Assembly (NCBI GenBank): GCA_040954595.2
Contig: CM082592.2
Location: 11,904,001 to 11,968,000, forward strand
DNA: 64,000 nt
Reading direction: 5' to 3'
Source: Balanoglossus misakiensis
Taxonomy: Eukaryota; Hemichordata
Below the pieces are notes generated by a model. That model did not search any database. It worked only from the letters and a program-made list of their open reading frames with translations, and was not told the origin of the DNA. This document shows positions 58,901-64,000 of this stretch, in pieces; position 1 is the first letter of the stretch, and every line of letters begins with the position of its first letter. A program made the position numbers and the translations under genes.

Positions 58901-60629
58901 ATTACAGTATAACTTGTTTCAAGTGCCTCTAAATTCCCGCGGTCGCTTTTTATTGAAATTCCGTTTAAAATAACGATGCCGATGCAATTGGCTCCAACCA
59001 CCCGGCACCTTGTGTCATATGCACAAATTGAGCATGGAAACTGCGAAATGTTGAAGTTCGCGTCGTGATACGCGAGTCGTGGATTATGACAGAAGTTTTG
59101 GTCGGACGCGAACTGATACATCCCAGTGTGCGGTGATTTGACTTTGCGTCGACAGTCAAAATAGAGACAACATTTCTGTCGCAAGCACATAAGCTTGGTA
59201 AGCGATATCAACGCAATTATTAACGATTTATGAACCTGTACGAAATGACCTCTTTGGCGAGCTGTTGACATTTTGTAGCTGGGCCTTTGTACACACGACT
59301 AGCGTCTTCAGGAATGTGTTCTCTCGGACAGTTATACATATACGACCATGCGAGACGCCGGTGCGCTGTTCTGGACGCTCATGTCGCCTCGGTTGAATTC
59401 ATTATCTTCTTTTAAGTAGCTAATAATATTCATACGTACATGATCAAATACATATCTCAGTGTCACCCAGTTACAACCTACGAAGCCACCCACATGAAAA
59501 TCTGGAGGAGAAAAAAAACTAAGATCTCGGTTTCCGAGATCCGATCCCAGCCATGCAGTTAAAACAGGTTCTCTGCATTGCTGCAGATACTACGGACCAG
59601 ACAGAGTACATGTTCTGACTCATAGCCTCAGTACTGGTCATTTGCAGGCTGTGCTTACACGGCAGGTTGGCTGGGAATTAAAACAAAAACTTAGTCTGAA
59701 CTCCAGCGTTCATTTCACAAACATTTAACAGAGATGCACAGAGGGAGTTCGCTTTTTACAGATATATATGCTGTAGACGTAGACGTTGGATCAATCAATG
59801 AAATGGAAGATTTGTTGGGTAGCCACTCTGTTCACACATCAGTGTTTATTCTGAACGACAAATAGATGTCTAACATCCGACAGTTGACATGAAGGACGTG
59901 ATCTTGTTCCGCAATCTCCGAGCTTTTAACTAATTATGCCATCTTACGCGGTGAACGCTCAAACGGACACAAGACTTTTCCAACCTATTCCAGAGCCTTG
60001 GGCAGCTATGGTTTTTGTAGCGCATATTAAAATTAAAGAAGCCCACTTCTGATGGCTTATTTGCAGATAATTTTGAAGAAGTCCAAATGCGATACAAGTG
60101 CTCTGTTCATGTTTGGGGACAATGTCAAGGTCAGAGAAAGTTAAACTGAATAGTGTTACCTACCGCCTCCGTTCTTGTAGCATATATAGGGAAACCTCCA
60201 TACGTTGCCAAGATCTACAGCAAATCCGATCACTGACAACAGAAAATCAATCTTCTTGCTCCAAGTTTGTCGATCGCCATCTTTGCTTTCTTGATCCTTA
60301 ACAAGGCTCAATGTGCTCTCCGTAACGGGGACCTTGGTCATCGTCGGCCCGCCGTCTACACTGTTATAGTTCTGCGCGTTGGGGCTCTGTGAAGGATTTG
60401 CATTGGATGCCGTGGTCAGCCCGGAGAGGCTGTTCGTCTTGGCGGTGAAAGTTGTCATCCCACCGCTGGCATCTTGTAAAGTGACCCGTACTTCAGAGTT
60501 CGTACCTGCGTTTTCGTCGTCTGTGTTAGGGACGCCGTTCGCGTCAGCGGTCCGGTCGAACGCCAAGTTGTCCAGGCTCCTCCTCGCGTCCTTCGCTTGG
60601 GCGTCGTGCCTTGGATCGTCGCGGTTCAT
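13852..60629 (-). CDS. SLC6A4-like: Sodium-dependent serotonin-type (monoamine) transporter, SLC6 family, complete split gene
   Basis: A plasma-membrane Na+/Cl- symporter with the LeuT fold, which clears monoamine, most likely serotonin. Twelve coding exons join in frame (complement): 60164-60629, 58566-58700, 57488-57710, 54277-54415, 16927-17061, 16678-16781, 16205-16329, 15864-15976, 14997-15128, 14579-14779, 14160-14327, 13852-13932. They give 673 codons (human SERT 630; the extra length is mostly N-terminal). The monoamine signature Asp139 ([11 protein letters not shown]; human Asp98) is present. So are the EL2 cysteines Cys241/Cys250, the FFSLGPGFG unwound TM6, NCLTSF of TM7 and LITLGLDST of TM8 (Na2 site). 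PLFYMEL, QYHHSG and ICPIFKG resemble SERT more than the dopamine or GABA carriers. EL2 has NRS and NVS glycosylation sequons. The start is backed by an in-frame TAA six codons upstream. The intron between exons 4 and 5 holds the giant satellite. A lineage-specific monoamine transporter paralogue cannot be excluded. Confidence 0.95.
14031..14082. repeat. 26-bp tandem duplication in intron 11
   Basis: Two exact head-to-tail copies of a 26-bp unit starting gtcttgttgcgcatggcc, at 14,031-14,056 and 14,057-14,082. They lie in the intron between the last two coding exons. Probably a recent replication slip. Confidence 0.85.
14160..14327 (-). CDS. SLC6A4-like: SLC6 transporter coding exon 11
   Basis: Encodes residues 592-647: the end of TM11, the extracellular loop and TM12, closing with the family-typical [12 protein letters not shown]. 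Acceptor CCAATAG, donor GTAAGT. Confidence 0.95.
14579..14779 (-). CDS. SLC6A4-like: SLC6 transporter coding exon 10
   Basis: Encodes residues 525-591: TM10 ([19 protein letters not shown]) and the start of TM11 ([14 protein letters not shown]). The SWFYG, MLG..PG and FWRICW motifs are diagnostic of monoamine SLC6 carriers. Acceptor CGACAG. The donor GTAAGA is followed in the transcript sense by a C11 run (14,542-14,552). Confidence 0.96.
14997..15128 (-). CDS. SLC6A4-like: SLC6 transporter coding exon 9
   Basis: Encodes residues 481-524: [16 protein letters not shown] after TM8, then TM9 ([16 protein letters not shown]). Acceptor TCGCAG, donor GTAAGT. Three consecutive cysteines in TM9 are unusual compared with human SERT. 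Confidence 0.95.
15864..15976 (-). CDS. SLC6A4-like: SLC6 transporter coding exon 8
   Basis: Encodes residues 443-480: EL4 ([12 protein letters not shown]) and TM8 ([15 protein letters not shown]). Asp478-Ser479 correspond to the Na2/S1 residues Asp437-Ser438 of human SERT. Acceptor AATAG, donor GTAAGA. Confidence 0.96.
16205..16329 (-). CDS. SLC6A4-like: SLC6 transporter coding exon 7
   Basis: Encodes residues 401-443: [21 protein letters not shown] (TM7) and the start of EL4. The Asn and Ser of TM7 that contribute to Na1/Cl- binding are conserved. Acceptor TTGCAG, donor GTGAGT. Confidence 0.96.
16678..16781 (-). CDS. SLC6A4-like: SLC6 transporter coding exon 6
   Basis: Encodes residues 367-401: [19 protein letters not shown] and [12 protein letters not shown], the unwound TM6 substrate/ion site. 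The two aromatic gate positions (human Phe335 and Phe341) are both Phe. Acceptor TTAAAG, donor GTAAAT. Confidence 0.97.
16927..17061 (-). CDS. SLC6A4-like: SLC6 transporter coding exon 5
   Basis: Encodes residues 322-366: TM5 ([20 protein letters not shown]) and the following loop ([16 protein letters not shown]). Phase 0 at both ends; acceptor TTCTCAG, donor GTAGGT. It is the first exon after the satellite-filled intron; the array stops about 400 bp before its acceptor. Confidence 0.96.
17062..17463 (-). other. Unique sequence between exon 5 and the satellite array
   Basis: About 400 bp of non-repetitive intron at the acceptor side of the giant intron. Small open frames here have no recognisable content. 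It presumably holds the branch point and polypyrimidine tract needed to splice across the 37-kb intron. Confidence 0.6.
17464..17598. repeat. Diverged, inverted satellite remnant at the left edge
   Basis: About one and a half satellite units in the orientation of the right arm (readable ggtcattttttgaaaaaa, atgggttatagctcatgaaa, gactttgcgaattttc). They carry several changes from the consensus. At about 17,595 the orientation flips to that of the left arm through a short palindromic junction. Older, decayed material at the array border is the likely reading. Confidence 0.8.
26221..26290. repeat. Truncated satellite unit
   Basis: Near 26,257 the sequence jumps from gatttttca directly to aaaaatgacc, so about 35 bp (aacatt...ccatgg plus T run) is missing from one unit. 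The junction falls at a shared tttttca, consistent with a deletion between micro-homologies, or with a read error. Confidence 0.7.
32632..32731. other. Assembly gap (100 N) with degraded left flank
   Basis: Exactly 100 N, the usual placeholder for a gap of unknown size. The 150 bp before it (about 32,480-32,631) is a scrambled, substitution-rich version of the repeat unlike any neighbour, as expected at a low-quality contig end. The true length of the array is therefore unknown. Confidence 0.9.
39065..39080. other. Orientation switch point of the satellite
   Basis: Left-arm sequence reads ...cccatgattttttcaaaa and continues directly as ttt ggtcattttttgaaaaaa of the right arm. The switch lies within the short dyad TTTTTTCAAAA/TTTGG. 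The last left-arm unit carries private changes (aatcgtcgat, ttttcatgag, ccatgatt). This is the centre of the large inverted repeat. Confidence 0.9.
42900..45600. repeat. Higher-order duplication, period about 1,847 bp (21 units)
   Basis: The rare variant tttgtgaaaa occurs at 43,661 and 45,508 (1,847 bp apart). A block of three gaggat/gacttagcg units followed by one gaggat/gactttgcg unit occurs near 42,915-43,190 and again near 44,765-45,050. The second block matches the first in order, so a 21-unit segment was duplicated. Confidence 0.75.
49020..52770. repeat. Higher-order duplication, period about 1,760 bp (20 units)
   Basis: Rare unit variants recur at a constant distance of 1,760 bp: acatggg at 49,481 and 51,241; aattttgtca at 49,721 and 51,481; gaaaaatca at 50,211 and 51,971; tttaaaaatt at 50,771 and 52,531. 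The two copies differ at only a few sites (for example gaaaaagttg near 50,291 against gaaaatgttg). This is a recent tandem segmental duplication inside the right arm. Confidence 0.85.
54028..54255. repeat. Decayed satellite-like units at the right edge
   Basis: Three increasingly diverged relatives of the unit, spaced about 85-90 bp and sharing catggattatagctcat, cactcaaaaatgacaaat and a ttttgac block. They stop about 20 bp before the splice donor of coding exon 4. They look like the oldest, non-amplified members of the repeat, lying at the 5' end of the intron in gene sense. Confidence 0.8.
54277..54415 (-). CDS. SLC6A4-like: SLC6 transporter coding exon 4
   Basis: Encodes residues 275-321: [20 protein letters not shown] at the end of EL2 and TM4 ([19 protein letters not shown]), ending GSGK. 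Acceptor TCACAG, donor GTAAAC. The donor opens into the 37.2-kb satellite intron, whose decayed repeats begin about 20 bp downstream. Confidence 0.96.
54416..57487 (-). other. Intron 3 of the transporter, no recognised content
   Basis: 3.07 kb of AT-rich intron. Open frames on the + strand (for example 54,688-55,143) have no recognisable domain and are not supported. A GGTGGT-rich tract lies near 54,492-54,517. No mobile element recognised. Confidence 0.6.
57488..57710 (-). CDS. SLC6A4-like: SLC6 transporter coding exon 3
   Basis: Encodes residues 201-275: TM3 ([19 protein letters not shown]) and most of the large extracellular loop EL2. Cys241 and Cys250 match the human SERT disulfide; NRS and NVS are glycosylation sequons. 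TM3 has Asp210 and Thr213 where human SERT has Ala169 and Ile172. Acceptor TTTACAG, donor GTGAGT. Confidence 0.96.
58566..58700 (-). CDS. SLC6A4-like: SLC6 transporter coding exon 2
   Basis: Encodes residues 156-201: TM2 and IL1 ([40 protein letters not shown]). Exon 2 is flanked by CTGCAG and GTGAGA and keeps phase 1 at both ends. Confidence 0.97.
60164..60629 (-). CDS. SLC6A4-like: SLC6 transporter coding exon 1 (start)
   Basis: Encodes residues 1-156: a hydrophilic N-terminus of about 120 residues rich in Asp, Asn, Ser and Thr, then [14 protein letters not shown] and TM1 with Asp139 of the monoamine signature, ending KNGGG. The ATG (60,627-60,629) is preceded in frame by a TAA six codons upstream, and a polypyrimidine-AG acceptor ends at 60,666. 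The 5' UTR therefore continues in an upstream exon not located here. Donor GTAGGT. Confidence 0.95.
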
Positions 60630-60665
60630 CGTTGCGCAGTGAGTTTATCGCAGTTTTACAAATGA

Positions 60666-63600
60666 CTTGCAAGAAAAAAATCAAAACTTTTATGATAAAA
60701 AGTGGAAAGTTATGCCGAGCGAAGCAGTTTTGTGTCAACTAAACAACAAAACAAAATCCTGGGTAACTTCAATTCCCAAAGCCTAGACAGACTGTTCTCA
60801 TATCTACAACGGAACACTTCCTGTCCACTGCGGGTCCTGGAGTTTTTTCCCCCTCTGTGTATGATGACTTGGCGCCGGGTGCGTATCGCTGACTGAAGGG
60901 CTGGCAGGGAGTTTGCAGGAGAATAAGCTGACTCAACAACAGCGCAGTTGCTTTAAAACCCAGGATCTAAAGCAAGATGAATATCCTGGCAACAACTTGG
61001 CGACCTGGAATGAAAAGAGAAAAATAATGAGAAAATAATGAAATGAATTAGTGTATGGACCACCCGAGAGTCGGGCGTCCAACCAGAGCACAATAATCCT
61101 TAATATTATACACTGGGAGAGGAAATGAGAAGCTAGCCGAAGGATTGGGCGCTAGATGATGAGTGAAAAAAAAACTCGACTTGAGAAATGTGAAAGGCCA
61201 TTTACGATACCCTGTAAATTCCATCGCTGTTCTGAAAGGTCTGTGTGACACCGTACGGTAGCCACGACTTCAGTTTGAGAGAGTCGCCTTAATGACTTAA
61301 CACGTGGGAACAAAAGCCAGAATCTCGAGTTGACACGAAATGATTACGTGGAGCAAAGCGATGTAGCAAGAGCTTTCATTAAGCGATGACAGCACCAGCC
61401 AACGCTCGCATTTAGTACGAGGCAACTCGGCGAAAATATGAGCTCGGCAGCCGACAACTTCCGACGAAATATGCAAGTAATCTACAAGTGGTCTGCGTAA
61501 TGCACACCTCAAAATAGAAATCGACACTTCTTTTCAATTTGACACATTCTCCCAACACGCCCCTGCTTGCTCAGCCTTTTGAAAACAAGCTAAATATATA
61601 ATGGAAAATGTCACCAAGTGTTCCTTACATAAAACCCAGTGTCGCAACAACGATTGCACCACAACGCTATTATTTGTTTAAAACCTTAAACAATTTACTT
61701 CTTGAAAGAAATACTTAATGAGTCATTCTTGAGTGGACTGGTAATAAAAGTCAAAATTGATTAAATAGCTCATACAAAACTTAGTCCCACAGTCTAGCCC
61801 CACAGTCCAGCGATGACATTTCTATACACTGTGCAAGTTTTATAATGTTGTGTGTATATATCTGGGTGACAAATGTTGGCAACATCGTCGTAAATTTTTA
61901 CGCATAGTAATTCCTGGTGAGCAGCAAACGACTAAACTTAATATGGTCAGTATTTTAGGGCAAAGGTCAATAATTGAACCGTAAAAGAAGGCACAAGAAA
62001 AAGATAAGTTTAACATCACGCAGCATGAAGTATGTAGAAATGTATATTTAGTGTCGAACGATGGTGGGTCACACCATCAAAGTCGCATGGCCTCAGCAGC
62101 CGCGGTTGTTCATGTTATTTTGATGAAATTGTTTTAAAGCAATGTCTTGGACTTATTGGATATGTGTAGAGTACCTTCTTGTTAGTTGCACTTGTATAAG
62201 ACGCACGAAGAGCGCGTTCGTGTGCGCGCCCCAGATTAACGCTCCCAGTCACCGCGCAGCTGCCCATCGTCATGTTCAGAGAAACCATAAAAAAAAATTT
62301 GCGAACGAAATGTTTGTTAAAAGTGAATGAGGGACTGTGTTATAATGCCGCAGATTTATTAAAGTGGTATTGTTTCTTTGCCAGGGCAAGGAATGATACA
62401 GATTGTATTGCTTAAACAGTGCGTGGAAGTGAAAGAATTGAGCGAAGAGATGTCGCACAGAGAAGTGTATTTGCTCGCACACAATTGCCATGCATGTTTC
62501 AAATGGGTACCTGAATTATTTTAAAAGAAAGACTAGCCACCGTGGACTAGCAGTCTTTTAACAATAAGTGTTGCCCAAGAAACACAAGCAGGCAATTTGT
62601 GTGGCCGTTGCATACACTGTAGCCCCGGGGCAATAAGTGAGGTTTGACTGATCAGTCCGCGGTCGGAAATGATATCTTTAACGCAGAATTGGCAGTGGCA
62701 GTACCTGGGATGGGACACAGCTCTCATTTACAACACAGACAAACGTTCTCGACACTGTTTCTATGAATTATAGATTTTTTTTTGGGGGGGGAGGGGGGAA
62801 GGTTATCGCGTATTTTTAGGTGTACATGGACAGATATGGAAAGATGCGTATAGACACAACGGGAACATGGCAGAAGACCTGTGAGGTGAAATGTCTTATT
62901 TATATGTAAATATGTGTTTAAAATCTTCACAAACAATTTGATTCTGACCTCGCAGTTTGAAGATTTCTGAATTACTTACAAGAAGAATACTGCAACCGAA
63001 CATCCACGAACAGAAGCAAAATACCATGAGTTTAGAATGTTGCCTGAACATTTATATGACAAAACATTCGATTGCATATTTTATTGCAGAATGTTTGGAG
63101 CTACTGGTATCACACACTGGATTGTATCGACCCACAACAGACGACAACTTGGGACGTCAAGCTGCGAAAATTTCCCCCGCAAGCTCACTGTTGGTCGTTC
63201 GGTAAAATGGTTGGCATAGTTGGTCAGTTGTGTCAGACCAAGCGAGAGCACAGCAATTAGCGTGGTTTTAAAGGGACACGATCGTCTTTTGCGCATGTGC
63301 CAAACCAGAGACTCTTGTATACACGAAATTACGCATGAGTATAAGACGATCGTCTCCCTTTAAGATATTGCCCGGATCATAAAGTCGGCGCTACAAGCAT
63401 CATAAAAAACAAGATGTCGGATTGTTGTGTAAATGTTTACGAGCCCATATACATGTAAGACAGTTTAATTTGTTGGAAATTCAAAGCATATAATAACAAT
63501 CATGATAATATTCTGATTTTGCGATGACAAATGTTTGAGTACAGGTTATACACCATCGTTGTCGTCTTCGTTGCTGTTGTAATGTCGTTGTTGAAAATGT

Positions 63601-64000
63601 ACGTTGATACTATAATTATGATTATAAGATGCTTTTGCGCCGACTACACACAAAGACACAATTATAGGGAAATGATAAAAGTTTGAGGACACGCTGGTTT
63701 ACGTGTAGTTGGACCCCCTTGTTGGTTTATACAATCTGTAAAGTGTACTTTACTATTTTACTGATGCTATACAAAAACGAAGTCATATTCATCAAAGACG
63801 TACTTATAATTGAGGAAGTAATATAGCCCCTGCGAATGATTGAATTTTCTTGTAAGTACATTCATATTGTTTTCTGTACCTGTTGTATCCCAAGGTCACT
63901 GCTTTCAAGAGGATGTCACTAGCCTCGCGGGCTCGGAAATTAACGTCAACTCACACACAATTTTTGTTGACGGGATTTGGGAGGAACATCAGCGTTTTAT
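60666..64000. other. Upstream flank of the transporter gene; first non-coding exon not located
   Basis: No coding exon supported. At least one 5' UTR exon must lie here or beyond. Minus-strand donor-like GTAAGT occurs near 62,973-62,978, and a weaker GTAAGG near 61,628; neither can be tied to a transcript from sequence alone. A T9-G8 homopolymer tract lies near 62,775-62,798. Confidence 0.5.
63268..63363. mobile_element. Small palindromic TTAA-flanked element (MITE-like)
   Basis: A 96-bp segment flanked by TTAA at 63,268-63,271 and 63,360-63,363. The ends read AGGGACACGATCGTCTTTTG on one side and, on the other strand, AGGGAGACGATCGTCTTATA. They give imperfect terminal inverted repeats of about 26-30 bp. 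TTAA target duplication is the hallmark of piggyBac-type elements, but the tips are not the usual CCY. There is no coding capacity. Could also be a lineage-specific MITE using another transposase. Confidence 0.6.

Noticed and set aside
60379-60642. 87-codon + strand open frame
   Set aside because: Antisense of transporter coding exon 1.

Overview
The window is eukaryotic nuclear DNA. Its genes are split by GT-AG introns, the intergenic DNA is AT-rich, and there are small inverted-repeat elements and a very large intronic tandem array. Gene content (animal-type myo-inositol oxygenase, a camello/NAT8-type acetyltransferase and a serotonin-type SLC6 transporter) points to a marine invertebrate deuterostome. 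Amphioxus (Branchiostoma-like) is my best guess, but this is an inference from gene style and not proven. A run of exactly 100 N (32,632-32,731) marks an assembly gap inside the array.

Layout, left to right. 1-3,590: AT-rich DNA with no gene I can support. 3,591-4,010: two weak + strand exons that may be the 3' end of an unidentified gene, tail-to-tail with the next one. 4,250-10,120 (- strand): complete MIOX gene with ten coding exons and 288 codons. The first coding exon holds only the ATG, and all six iron ligands are present. Its upstream flank has a GC box, a full CRE palindrome and a TATA-like box. 10,872-11,564 (- strand): intronless NAT8/camello-like N-acetyltransferase of 230 codons. 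11,950-60,665 (- strand): one SLC6 monoamine transporter gene of serotonin-transporter type. I reconstructed twelve coding exons giving 673 codons. An in-frame stop six codons upstream supports the start, and every splice junction keeps frame. 60,666-64,000: upstream flank of the transporter, with a small palindromic TTAA-flanked element.

The outstanding object is the 37.2-kb intron between coding exons 4 and 5 of the transporter (17,062-54,276). About 36.5 kb of it is a satellite with an 87/88-bp unit, roughly 415 copies estimated from length. The array is not uniform in orientation. A left arm of about 21.5 kb and a right arm of about 15 kb are inverted relative to each other around position 39,073. 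A short, diverged inverted remnant lies at the extreme left edge, and decayed single units lie at the right edge, beginning about 20 bp from the exon 4 splice donor. If transcribed, the pre-mRNA would carry complementary arms of about 15 kb. The right arm also shows higher-order duplications of about 1,760 bp (20 units) and about 1,847 bp (21 units).

The three recognisable genes are all on the minus strand, but nothing shows they work together: MIOX is inositol catabolism, NAT8-like is a membrane-bound acetyltransferase, and the SLC6 gene is sodium/chloride-coupled monoamine uptake. All large open frames inside the array are products of the 87-bp (3 x 29) period and are not genes.
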